Of a stretch of DNA of 64,000 bases, positions 12,435 through 23,739 are shown in pieces; position 1 is the stretch's first letter, and every line of letters begins with the position of its first letter. A model generated the notes under the pieces. The model was not told the DNA's origin. It did no database searches and saw only the letters and a program-made list of their open reading frames with translations. The stretch is from Pteria penguin (Eukaryota > Mollusca > Bivalvia > Pterioida > Pteriidae): NCBI GenBank assembly GCA_035048485.1, contig CM068589.1, forward strand, positions 6,194,224 through 6,258,223, given 5' to 3'. Position numbers and translations under genes: made by a program.

Positions 12435-12807
12435 CAGTGGCGTATGCAGCTGAATCCAAAAATTTGGCGACCCTGAGTAATAAAACAATGTTTTTGCCAT
12501 AAATTCTATTTTATAACGAAATCAAAACTAGAAAGGGTGTTAGCATGAGGTTAAAGTATATCTTAGTAGCTGCTCTAATGGTGCATGAAAGTGAAATGAT
12601 AGTATCCCTTAAACAACAAACGGTACTCTTTCGCTTTCACAAACTTATCAACAACCCGCAAAACATTCACCTTCTTGTTCATATCAATGTGCAACATGAA
12701 ATGTGAGGATATCATTAATCCGTGTGTTCTCTCCCTATTTTTTTTTTTTTTTTGAAAAATTGTTTGTATGCTTGAGCACCCACACATATACGGTAGCTAC
12801 GCCACTG
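12435..12807. mobile_element. MITE with CAGTGGCGTA termini
   Basis: It starts with cagtggcgtatgcagc and ends with gctacgccactg, whose reverse complement is cagtggcgtagc. That gives about 12 matching terminal bases around a 373-bp non-coding AT-rich body with a T-run. The terminus is hAT-like, but I cannot see a convincing 8-bp target duplication. Confidence 0.5.
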
Positions 12808-12879
12808 TAGAGTAATCTGTTCCTCGAACTATATAGTAAGAGTGAGGCCCACTTGCTGATATATGTTAATATATTATAA

Positions 12880-13480
12880 CCCTCCCCCCCTTTTTGTACG
12901 CCCGTGGTAGACGGACGTATTATGGTATGTCATTGTTGGTCTATGGGTCTGTGCGTACACTTTTTACACGATACAGACCATACCGTTCAGGCTAGGAATT
13001 TCAAACTTTGTACATTTATTTCTTATGGCATGAGGACGAACCCTATCGATTTTCAATATCAAAGTCAAAGGTCAAAGTCATTTCGGGTACAAAATTAGCA
13101 AATTTTTGAGAATGCAACTTGTAAATACGGTACAGACCAAACTATATATGCTAGAACTTTTACACTTTGCACACTTATGTCTTATGTCTGGAGGATGAAA
13201 CATTAATTTTTGAGATCATAAGTACAAGGTCAAGTTCACAATGCTTATGTCAGTTCTTGTCCAGGCTATAACTTTTTGTAGCTTGCATGGATTCGAGTAA
13301 TATTTCAAAGAATTGTTGCCTAAGGCCCAAGGATGTGTCATGACCTTGACTCAAAGATAATATCTGCAAGGACAAGGTCACAGTGCAGATGATGAGTGAA
13401 TCTTTGTTCTGTCCTTTACTTTACTTTTTTATTTGATTAATATTTCACAGAATTATGGGCAAAGGAGGAATGTTTCCATA
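12880..13480 (+). repeat. AGGTCA-rich dispersed repeat
   Basis: It contains repeated phrases such as 'caaagtcaaaggtcaaagtca', 'acaaggtcaagttcaca' and 'caaggacaaggtcacagt', interspersed with 'ctat/aacttt.t' lines. Similar wording occurs on the opposite strand inside the inverted-repeat loop at 33965-34150. I recognise the style from molluscan interspersed repeats but cannot name the family. Confidence 0.5.
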
Positions 13481-13710
13481 CTTTCAAATTACATCCCTTC
13501 AAACTAAGTGACTGGCGTATTAGGCCATGCTAGTCTCTAGAATTCTAGACTCTATAACTTGTGAATACTATCCATGTACATACATGCATTTGAAAAAATA
13601 TCTTTCAATTTTCATTTAAAGACTACTTTTCGTCACCAAATAACTTCCAAGAAGTAGTGAATGTCCATTGAAGTACATAGTGAGCCGGAAGTGTGCTTGA
13701 CTAGGACAAA

Positions 13711-14430
13711 GAGATGCCAGATACCACGTAAGGTACAGGAATTCCGGACAATGCATCAGGTACATGTCGTTACCACATAAAATTGAGGAATTCCTGGGCA
13801 ATGCATCTGGCATATGTCGTTACCACATAAGGCAGAGGAATTCCTGGGCGATGCACCAGGTACGTGTCGTTACCACATAAGATCGAGGAATTCCTGGGCA
13901 ATGCATCAGGTAGAAGTAGTAACCACATAAGGTTTTAGGAATTCCTGGGCAAACCATCAGGTAGATGCCGTTACTACATAAGGTAGATCAATTCCTGGGC
14001 AATGCATCAGGTACATGTCGTAACCACATAAGGTTAAGGAATTCCTGGGCAAAGTATCAGGTAGATGTCATTACCACATACGGTTAAGGAATTCCTGGGC
14101 AATGCATCAGGTAGATGTTATTACCACAGAAGGTTGAGGAATACCTGGGCAATGCATCTGGCAGATGTCGTTACCACATAAGAAAGAGGAATTTCTGGGC
14201 AATGCATCAGGTACATGTCGTTACCACATAAGGTTAAGGAATTCCTGGGCAATGCATCAGGTAGATGTTATTAACACAGAAGGTTGAGGAATAACTGGGC
14301 AATCTATCAGGTAGATGTCGTTACCACATAAGGCAGAGGAATTCCGGACAGTGCATCAGGTAGATGTCGTTACCATACAAGGCAGATGAATTCCTGGGTA
14401 ATGCATCAGGTAGATGTCGTTATCACATAA
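13711..14430. repeat. 50-bp minisatellite, about 14 units
   Basis: The unit is roughly 'ggaattcctgggcaatgcat' plus 'caggtagatgtcgttaccac' plus 'ataaggttaa' (50 bp). Most units keep an EcoRI-type GAATTC. Units are 80-95% alike and the ends are diverged. Confidence 0.95.
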
Positions 14431-15715
14431 AACAAGCACTAAAGAAATCCGGCATTGCCATCGTAATAATGAAATGAACTGAATTGAACTCGAGATATAT
14501 ATAAGCACCCAGGGATGGTAGAAAGAGTTTGAGCCTCTCGCAGGGATTATTTGTTTACTAACGAGACGTAATAAGGTGTAATCAAACAGAAAAGAAAAGA
14601 GATTATATTAATTATACCCGGCTTTTCTGGAATTATTTGGTCCGAAATGATAATAATCGAACTAGCTTCTTCACAGTTATGTTTTGTAATTACATGTTTC
14701 TAACCATGCGATCTGGTCCTTAATCCCTCACCAATCCTTTAACAGCCAATGTTCTCCATCATGACTAACAGCCAGCAATTATCCCTCATTAAGTTTCAGG
14801 AGAAATGTAAAAGAAAATCACACTGAACATAATCTCTATCGGACTGAAACGAAGCCGTCAATTCGCCTTCGTATTGGAATATTTTTAATAGAGTATTCCG
14901 GCTCCGTTCGTTTCCGGATCATTATGTTATCAGCCAGCCTTAATCTATCTCTACGCGGAATATCTTAATCCCAGAAAGTGCATATAATAGATCAGATCTG
15001 ATTTTATTTTTACAGATAATTTTGTCTATTTTCTTCTTGTATGAAAGAAGACAATTAAAATGGAGCAACTTTCATGCTATACATGGAGTGTTGAAATTGC
15101 CCTATAACTCAAATACATCTACTGCCAAACAAAGTCACACTATAATACAATCATTATACTGTACATGTAGACAAAAGGAGGGGTGCCATTCCCATTCTCT
15201 TTATTAAGAAGTATTTCCGTATGATTTGCTATTTTTGGATAACACAGCACCGCTGATATATAATAATGACCCTATACATATTGCATTTAATTGGATTATA
15301 TAACATCCTATTAATTACAGCCACGTGACCTGGAGCGTATATACTACTGTCTAAAGAGATGACCACCTCCTGCTTCTATGTCAACATGTGACTGGTAAAT
15401 TCCTGAGCACGAGTTAAATTCCTAAATAAACTATCCAAATCCACCAGTGTTTCTTTCACTCTTTAAAATCTTAGGCCAGTACAAAGCCATTCTCTCATAA
15501 AATCCATTAAAGCGTTAACTTTTTCCTGGCAAAACCGGAAGTACTTATCATTTATAATTAGAACAATTAGTTGTTGCTATGGTAACCAATTATATATCAT
15601 GAAGGATACATCGACGCCGGAAGTTGATTAGTGTCGGTAAACTCAGGACTATTTTTATTATTTGTAAATAAACCTGTCATAGAACCATAGTGTAATTTGA
15701 CATGGTAGAGGAGGC
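14431..15715. other. no gene recognised
   Basis: AT-rich DNA without a supportable ORF, RNA gene or mobile element. It separates the 50-bp and 49-bp arrays. Confidence 0.5.
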
Positions 15716-18700
15716 ACAGCGTCGTCGACAGGTAGTGGTAACGTCTACATGATAGGGGGTCCAGCCTACTGTCCGCGCCACTCACTTTGTAAATCGAAAA
15801 ATCTGGATTTTCACTTATTTATCTTCAAAATAGTTTTATAAAATTAATATCAATCAACAGATCTTGTTTAGTCATAACTTTTGGTGTACGTTATATGTTT
15901 CTACGAAGAAGCATTCGTATTTTATAGGGAAAATTCATTTTAGATAGGGCGTTTTCTATGTTAATTTTGACGTGACGTCGCCGATGTTTAACATTGAGTC
16001 TATGGGAAACCTGGCGACGTCACGTCAAAATTTAACATGGAAATCGCCCTATCTAAAATTGATTTTTTTCTGTAAAATATGAACGCTTCTTCATACAAAC
16101 ATATAGCATACTCCAAAAGTTACGACTAAACAAGATCTATCGAATGGTTTTTTCCCTTTTTGAAATTATTCTGAAGATGAATAATTGAAAATCCAGATTT
16201 TCCAGTTTCCAGAGTGAGTGGCGCGGACAGTAGCGTCGTCGGTAGGAATGGTACCGTCTACATGATAGGGGGTCCGGCCTAGCGTCGTCGACAGGAGTGG
16301 TACCGTCTACATGATAGGGGGTCCGGCCTAGCGTCGTCGACAGGAGTGGTAATGTCTACATGATAGGGGGTCCAGCCTAGCGTCGTCGGCAGGGTGGTAC
16401 AGTCTACATCATAGGGGGTCCGGCCTAGCGTCGTCGACAGGAGTGGTACCGTCTACATGATAGGGGGTCCGGGCTAGCGTCGTCGGCAGGGTGGTACAGT
16501 CTACATGATAGGGGGTCCAGCCTAGCATCGTCGACAGGAGTGGTAACATCTACATAATAGGGGGTACGGCCTAGCGTCGTCGACAGGAGTGGTACCGTCT
16601 ACATAATAGGGGGTCCGGCCTAGCGTCGTCGACAGGAGTGGTAATGTCTACATGATAGGGGGTCCAGCCTAGCGTCGTCGGCAGGGTGGTACAGTCTACA
16701 TGATAGGGGGTCCGGCCTAGCGTCGTCGACAGGAGTGGTACCGTCTACATGATAGGGGGTCCAGCCTAGCGTCGTCGGCATGGTGGTACAGTCTACATGA
16801 TAGGGGATCCAGCCTAGCGTCGTCGGCATGGTGGTTCAGTCTACATGATAGAGGGTCCAGCCTAGCGTCGTCGGCAGGGTGGTACAGTCTACATCATAGG
16901 GGGTCCGGCCTAGCGTCGTCGACAGGAGTGGTACCGTCTACATGATAGGGGGTCCGGCCTAGCGTCGTCGACAGGAGTGGTAATGTCTACATGATAGGGG
17001 GTCCAGCCTAGCGTCGTCGGCAGGGTGGTACAGTCTACATCATAGGGGGTCCGGCCTAGCGTCGTCGACAGGAGTGGTACCGTCTACATGATAGGGGGTC
17101 CGGGCTAGCGTCGTCGGCAGGGTGGTACAGTCTACATGATAGGGGGTCCAGCCTAGCATCGTCGACAGGAGTGGTAACATCTACATGATAGGGGGTACGG
17201 CCTAGCGTCGTCGACAGGAGTGGTACCGTCTACATAATAGGGGGTCCGGCCTAGCGTCGTCGGTAGGAATGGTACCGTCTACATGATAGGAGGTCCGGCC
17301 TAGCGTCGTCGACAGGAGTGGTAATGTCTACATGATAGGGGGTCCAGCCTAGCGTCGTCGGCAGGGTGGTACAGTCTACATGATAGGGGTCCGGCCTAGC
17401 GTCGTCGGCAGGGTGGTACCGTCTACATGATAGGGGGTCCAGCCTAGCGTCGTCGGCAGGAGTGGTACAGACTACATGATAGGGGGTCCAGCCTAGCGTC
17501 GTCGGCATGGTGGTACAGTCTACATGATAGGGGATCCAGCCTAGCGTCGTCGGCATGGTGGTTCAGTCTACATGATAGGGGGTCCAGCCTAGCGTCGTCG
17601 GCAGGGTGGTACCATCTACATGATAGGGGGTCCGGCCTTGCGTCGTCGGCAGGGTGCTACCGTCTACATGATAGGGGGTCCGGCCTAGCGTCGTCGGCCT
17701 GCAGTGATACCGTCTACATGATAGGGGGTCCAGCCTAGCATCGTCGGCAAGAGTGGTACCGTCTACATGATAGGGGGTTCCGGCCTAGCGTCGTCGACAG
17801 GAGTGGAAGCGTCTACATGATAGGGGATCTAGCCTAGCGTCGTCGGCAGGAGTGGTACAGTCTACATGATAGGGGGTTCCGGCCTAGCGTCGTCGACAGG
17901 AGTGGTACCGTCTACATGATAGGGGGTCCGGCCTAGCGTCGTCGGCAGGAGTGGTACCGTCTATATGATAGGGGGTCCAGCCTAGCGTCGTCGGCAGGTA
18001 GTGGTACAGTCTACATGATAGGAGGTCCGGCCTAGCGTCGTCGGCAGGGTGGTACCGTCTACATGATAGGGGTCCGGCCTAGCGTCGTCGACAGGAGTGG
18101 TACCGTCTACATGATAGGGGGTCCAGCCTAGCGTCGTCGGCAGGTAGTGGTACAGTCTACATGATAGGGGATCCAGCCTAGCGTCGTCGGCAGGTAGTGG
18201 TACAGTCTACATGATAGGGGTTCCAGCCTAGCGTCGTCGGCCTGGAGTAATACCGTCTACATGATAGGGGGTCCGGCCTAGCGTCGTCGGCAGGAGTGGT
18301 ACAGTCTACATGATAAGGGGTCCGGCCTAGCGTCGTAGGTAGGAGTGGTACCGTCTACATGATAGGGGATCCAGCCTTGCGTCGTCGGCAGGGTGGTACA
18401 GTCTACATGATAGGGGGTTCCGGCCTAGCGTCATCGACAGGAGTGGTACCGTCTACATGATAGGGGGTCCGGCCTAGCGTCGTCGGCAGGAGTGGAACAG
18501 TCTACATGATAGGGGGTCCGGCCTAGCGTCGTCGGTGGGAGTGGTACCGTCTACATGATAGGGGTCCAGCCTAGCGTCGTCGACAGGGTGGTACCGTCTA
18601 CATGATAGGAGGTCCGGCCTAGCGTCGTCGGCAGGGTGGTACCGTCTACATGATAGGGGGTCCAGCCTAGCGTCGTCGGTAGGAGTGGTACCGTCTACAT

Positions 18701-19212
18701 GATAGGGGTCCAGCCTAGCGTCATCGACAGGAGTGGTACCGTCTACATGATAGGGGTCCAGCCTAGCGTCGTCGGCAGGAATTGTACAGTCTACATGATA
18801 GGGGGTCCAGCCTAGCGTCGTCGGCAGGTAGTGGTACAGTCTACATGATAGGGGGTCCAGCCTAGCGTCGTCGGCAGGAGTGGTACAGTCTACATGATAG
18901 GGGTCCGCCTAGCGTCGTCGGCAGGGTGGTACCGTCTACATGATAGGGGTCCAGCCTAGCGTTGTCGGCCGGGTGGTACCGTCTACATGATAGGGGGTCC
19001 GGCCTAGCGTCGTCGACAGGGTGGTACCGTCTACATGATAGGGGGTACGGCCTAGCGTCGTCGATAGGAGTGGTACAGTCTACATAATAGGGGGTCCAGC
19101 CTAGCGTCATCGACAGGAGTGGTACAGTCTACATGATAGGGGGTCCGGCCTAGCGTCGTCGGTAGGAGTGGTACAGTCTACATGATAGGGGTCCGGCCTA
19201 GCGTCGTCGGCC
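15716..19212. repeat. CpG-rich 49-bp satellite, about 61 units, interrupted by a MITE
   Basis: The unit is 'gcgtcgtcgacaggagtggt' plus 'accgtctacatgataggggg' plus 'tccggccta' (49 bp; 47-51 in variants). Unit 1 lies at 15716-15768. The rest run from 16233 to 19212. Each unit has several CpGs (gcgtcgtcg), unlike the AT-rich surroundings. Larger blocks also recur: 16390-16620 and 17030-17260 are near copies, offset by about 635 bp, which indicates higher-order duplication. The minus-strand open frames inside are satellite translations. Confidence 0.97.
15769..16230. mobile_element. 462-bp palindromic MITE, TA target duplication
   Basis: It begins ctgtccgcgccactcac and ends gtgagtggcgcggacag. 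The arms stay similar nearly to the centre (e.g. 'gatagggcg' and 'cgccctatc', 'cgtgacgtcg' and 'cgacgtcacg'). Satellite sequence gccta|gcgtcg is split as gccTA-element-TAgcgtcg, so the target duplication is TA (15767-15768, 16231-16232). TA targets and inverted termini fit a non-autonomous Tc1/mariner-superfamily element. It has no coding capacity. Confidence 0.9.
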
Positions 19213-20320
19213 GCGTGCTGGTCTTTGAATAGAGAGATTAATGTTCGAACTCACCAGCCAGCCTCTCAGTGTGTTGTATATCACGTGATCCGGTAGGTAT
19301 TATCACATTAACGATTCCGCACTGCTCCAGGGTAGTCTTCTGTAAACAATAAAATCACATAGACCCCCAGGAGTATAGGGCACTCTGTTCACGAATTTTG
19401 GGCACTTGCCTTTATCAAGAGAAACAAACGATAAGGCCAAGTGGCCGAAAATTTGTGAAAATTGACGTAATGTGCAGCAAGAAAGACAACTCGTAAGAAA
19501 ACTAAAACACAAAAACACCACATCGCATACAATTTAAAACGATTTATATATAAATCAGAGACATGAAAGTATATCTGTCTCTGATATAAATTACACGCTA
19601 TTCGATAAAACACAGGGGAGGAATGGATGACGTGCCTTATGTGATAAAAAGTGTATTACAAGGATTTACATTATAAAATAAATTAAAGAAATGCTAGTAT
19701 TGATTATTTTCTTTGATATTTCTTTAATTACCCTGCATTCTAAATCTTAAGCAGATAAGATCTCCAAAGATTTAATGATATCACCGACGGAATCTTTTGT
19801 TGATGTTTCCCAATCAGCGGATATTTTTGTGATCTTTACAGAGATCGTATATTTCTAGATTGACATATTGTTTCATTACACAGTGACGTCGGCGTATTAC
19901 AAGTCAGTCTTTATCCACCTTGTCAATTCAACTGACGAAGTTATTAGAAACCTGAACATATGTCTGACATTAAACATCATCACGATTGGAAATCTTTTGT
20001 TCGTCTGATTTCAATTATTCGTAGAAAATAATTGGACAAGAAATCACCAGAGTCTGGAATTGTACTGAGTAAAATGACTAGAAAACTGCGCATGCGTATA
20101 CTTAAAATTAGCAATCGTATTTATATAAAAAATGTTCACCTTAATATAGAGCACCGCGATTTACACCAGCATCGCGATTTAGACTTGGTGCTACTAGTTG
20201 TTTTAGTCTCTCCGGTAGACACTGATTTAACTGTGCCTCATTTTTTGTTTTCTTTGTTTTGGGGGTTTTTTTTGTTTGTCTTGGGGGGGGGGGGTATTTT
20301 GTGTGCATTGTTTTGTTTTG

Positions 20321-20367
<47 letters not shown>

Positions 20368-20865
20368 TGTTTGTTTGTTTTGTTTTGTTTTTTCAATTTC
20401 CTTGAATGAGGAGAGGATGAGGGAGCATACAATACAGGAACAAAGGCATTGAAAATTCATGGAGTACATTTACATCGGCTTTGTCACGAAGAAGCAAAAT
20501 AAGGCAGAGTTATCTCTACGAAAACAATAATTACTTCTCTATAGCAGATACAAGTGTAGTCATACAGAAAACACTTGTTAAACGAATTAACTGTCATGGA
20601 ATCATATCAAAACCCTGGATTGCTTAGACCTTTTATTTTTATCCTGGGATATATTTTCTTAAACTATTTACAAATAGAATTATGGGAAACTGATAACCTG
20701 TTTTGACTGATGTCCATATTGAACGCATTATTCTGTATCATATTGAGATCATTGGTTGTAACTTTTAAAATATGTATATATACATAATATTATAACGATG
20801 ATATGAACCAATATTGAAGAAATGCTAAGGAGAAAGAAGGTAATGAGTGATATTGTACTAGTATT
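19213..20865. other. no gene recognised; poly-G and (ATT)n microsatellites
   Basis: No supportable gene. A short hairpin-forming pair (attaaagaaat / atttctttaat) lies at about 19683-19730. A G-run at 20284-20294 is followed by (ATT)14 at about 20325-20366. Any frame across these is low complexity. Confidence 0.55.
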
Positions 20866-20873
20866 TACTACAA

Positions 20874-21895
20874 TAATTTGGTTGTTTGGTTGGTGTTTTA
20901 CGTCGCTTTCATCAATTTTTTCAGTTATATGCGACAATCAATTCAATTCAATTTATTTTCAAATGCCAGTACATAATACATGTGTATAATATATACAAAA
21001 CACAAAGATACACAAATATAGACATATTCGCTCAGGCACACACACACACACACACACATAGGTACAGAAATGGACGGTGGACTAAAGTCTTGAGTTACAG
21101 TAGTGTGGAGTGAGTATATATATCACGATCTAAGTTTACTGGCAAGATACAGATATTTGCCAAGATTTAATAATTGTTTAACATTATTTACACTTAATAA
21201 TTGAATAAATTTAATACACATGGTCTACTGTAATAACAGGGCTTGATAAAACGACATCGTAAGTAAGTATAAGCACAAAATGAAACTCGTCGTCAATATC
21301 GTTGTTACACTTGGTATATAATCTGCTACTTCGGTTTTCTTTTTCATAATTTCTACGTTCTATCCGAAGATTGGGCGATGATACTCTAAATTTGGGAATA
21401 AACTTTTTATATAACAAGGGGATAGGTTTTAATAAATATTATTGCATGGTAAAATTATCTTTAAAATATTGATATAGATGCCCCTTTGATGATCTTGAAA
21501 TATCTAAAGTATGGATTGTTGGTAAATATCCATGAGTCTTTTTTCAGTCAAAATTATGATGTTATTATTTAGAGTACAGACCCATTTTATCTAACTCACG
21601 GCGAATATTTACGGTCCAATCGTCATTTCTTTCTACCATTTCATTTTATAGCAAGCCCTTAGTATACAGTTGGTTGTGGATTTTATCTTGAGCCAGAATA
21701 TAAAGATTTTGATTTTTCGTGTAATAGAAAAATAGAAATCTCCCAAGTTCGCAATATGTAAGATTATAATAAGTACTTCTTTTCATGGAAGTAGGAGGTA
21801 ACCAACCTCTTAAACATAGTGGCGCAACCCGGGAGTCGAACCCGGGCCGTCTGCGCCACAAGCCAAGCGTTTAACCACTACATCATGCCTACCCC
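20874..21895 (-). mobile_element. SINE (family 1) split by a nested LINE
   Basis: SINE pieces lie at 20874-20936 (tail half: 'ggttggtgttttacgtcgct') and 21784-21895 (tRNA-like head: 'aacccgggagtcgaacccgg'). They join at the family's 'gcgacatggaag' region. The whole is bracketed by tactacaa at 20866-20873 and 21896-21903, an 8-bp target duplication that dates the SINE insertion before the LINE. Confidence 0.85.
20937..21783 (-). mobile_element. 5'-truncated LINE inserted in a SINE (ORF2 C-terminus)
   Basis: On the minus strand, a frame at 21417-21211 reads as the C-terminal part of a CR1/L2-class reverse transcriptase ORF2: 'KFRVSSPNLRIERRNYE', then 'LYTKCNNDIDDEFHFVL', a degenerate Cys/His knuckle of these proteins. 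The 3' end carries a (TTGAA)n tail at 20937-20960 and a (CA)9 run at about 21040. Only the last ~850 bp are present and frames are broken. Confidence 0.75.
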
Positions 21896-21984
21896 TACTA
21901 CAAGACGAAATGTCCAGAAGATCGAATATACATGTGATATGACTAGGGAGCGTGTTTATAATTTGTTACCTTTGTTGTATTTTC

Positions 21985-22355
21985 GCAGCACAGGCACTGC
22001 GTTACACGAAGAGTGCCTTTTAACTATACAAACCCCCTATATCGTCTCCTTCCCTTTCCCTCAGGGTAAGAAATGACAACCAAGAGTGCCGTTCGAATTT
22101 GCGTTTATTGGCGTTTTTAAACATGTTTGAATGAAATTTTGTGGACAGATATCAAAAAGTTAGATGTTGTTTTACAAGCTGGTGCTTTATTTTTCTTTGA
22201 TTATCAAAGGAACTTTTAGGAAATACTGATTCCAGCGACCGCATTCTGGCTGTCATTTCTTACCTTAGGGGGAAAGGGAGGAGACGATATAGGGGATTTG
22301 AATAGTTAAAAGATACTCTACATGTAAAACAGTACCTGTGGTTGTAGCAATAGCA
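21985..22355. repeat. inverted repeat, arms ~115 bp (MITE-like)
   Basis: 'cccctatatcgtctccttcc' (from 22034) and 'ggtaagaaatgacaaccaag' (22055 region) recur as reverse complement at about 22245-22304. The pairing continues outward through 'ccttttaactat' / 'atagttaaaagat' and 'cacaggcactg' / 'cagtacctgtg'. The loop (about 150 bp) is AT-rich and non-coding. No target duplication was identified. Confidence 0.75.
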
Positions 22356-22436
22356 TAAACTTGTATGAAAGTTCCCGCAGAAAGTTTGACCACTTAAGTG
22401 TTGCTATGTCCAAGTATCCCTGGTTATTTCCGGTCT

Positions 22437-23340
22437 CTGTGGTGGTAAGTGTGCCCCTGTTTATGTGTTTGTCTGTTTCTGTGGTTGTTAGTATGTCCCT
22501 GTTTCTGTGGTTGTTAGCATGTCCCTGTTTATGTGGTTGTTTGTATGTCCCTGCTTCTGTGGTTGTTAGTATGCCTCTGTTTCTGTGGTTGTTAGTATGC
22601 CTCTGTTTCTGTGGTTGTTAGTATGCCTCTGTTTCTATGGTTGGTAGTATGCCTCTGTTTATGTGGTTGTTAGTATGTTCCTGTTTCTGTGGTTGGTAGT
22701 ATGTCTCTGTTTCTGTGGTTGTTAGTATGTCACTGTTTCTGTAGTTGTTAGTATGTCCCTGTTTCTGTGGTTGTTAGTATGTCCCTGTTTCTGTGGTTGT
22801 TAGTATGTCCCTGTTTCTATGGTTGTTAGTATGTCCCTGTTTCTGTGTTTGTTAGTATGTCACTGTTTCTGTGGTTGTTAGTATGCCTCTGTTTCTGTGG
22901 TTGTTAGTATGCCTCTGTTTCTGTTGCTGTTAGTATGTCCCTGTTTCTGTGGTTGTTAGTATGCCTCTGTTTCTGTGGTTGGTAGTATGCCTCTGTTTCT
23001 GTGGTTGTTAGTATGCCTCTGTTTCTGTGGTTGTTAGTATGTCACAGTTTATGTGGCTGTTAGTATGTCACTGTTTCTGTGGTTGTTAGTATGTCTCCAT
23101 TTCTATGGTTGGTAGTATGTCTCTGTTTCTGTGGTTGTTAGTATGCCTCTGTTTCTGTGGTTGTTAGTATGCCTCTGTTTCTGTGGCTGTTAGTATGTCC
23201 CTGTTTCTATTGTTGTTAGTATGTCCCTGTTTCTATGGTTGGTAGTATGTCCCTGTTTTTGTGGTTGTTAGTATGTCACTGTTTCTGTGGTTGTTAGTAT
23301 GTCCCTGTTTCTATGGTTGGTAGTATGCCCATGTTTCAGT
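22437..23340. repeat. 26-bp minisatellite, about 35 units
   Basis: The unit is 'gtatgtccctgtttctgtgg' plus 'ttgtta'; common variants are gtatgcctct and gtatgtcact. The plus-strand open frame at its left edge is repeat translation. Confidence 0.97.
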
Positions 23341-23693
23341 AGTTGTTCATTTATCCCTATCTATGTGGATGTTAGTATGTCTGTCTGTCTGTTGCTATTA
23401 CTATTTAGCTGTTTTAGGGATATCAGTATGTCCCTGTTACAATAATACGTCCATGTTCCGTTTTTCTGTGGTTGTTACTATAGCCCTGGTACAGTATATC
23501 TCATACACTATAAGCACAGTAATGTTATGATACGAATGTCATTGAAAATTATTGTATACAAAATTGCCATAGTCAAGTTTATCTATCAGTCACTTTTACG
23601 GCATTCATATCACTAACGAGGAAATGTATATAAGCACATTCTCCACTTCTTTTTTCACATACATCACTATTATAGTTCCTCTCGTTACAAGGT

Positions 23694-23739
23694 TCAACAT
23701 CTTTTCATGAGACAGTTTGTAAATCCCCAGCGTCTGTCC
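23694..23739 (-). CDS. dermatopontin A terminal exon
   Basis: 46 bp after ttttgtag|GG: it reads EDRRWGFTNCLMKRC and TGA when joined to phase 2 of exon 3. It is nearly identical to the terminal exon of copy B at 54789-54744, which ends in TAA. If it did not belong to copy A it would be an orphan exon of a third copy, because no other acceptor-competent match lies closer to exon 3. Confidence 0.78.

Noticed and set aside
13711..14430. CRISPR-like regular repeat
   Set aside because: The units are contiguous and degenerate with no unique spacers. The host is an animal, so this is a minisatellite. The same holds for the 37-bp array at 38.5 kb.
16620..19110. Minus-strand frames with a PTTLGWTPYHVD-type repeat
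   Set aside because: Translations of the 49-bp satellite. Frames break wherever a unit has an indel.
20227..20469. Frames with poly-Asn, poly-Ile or poly-Lys
   Set aside because: Caused by the (ATT)14 microsatellite and nearby T/G runs.
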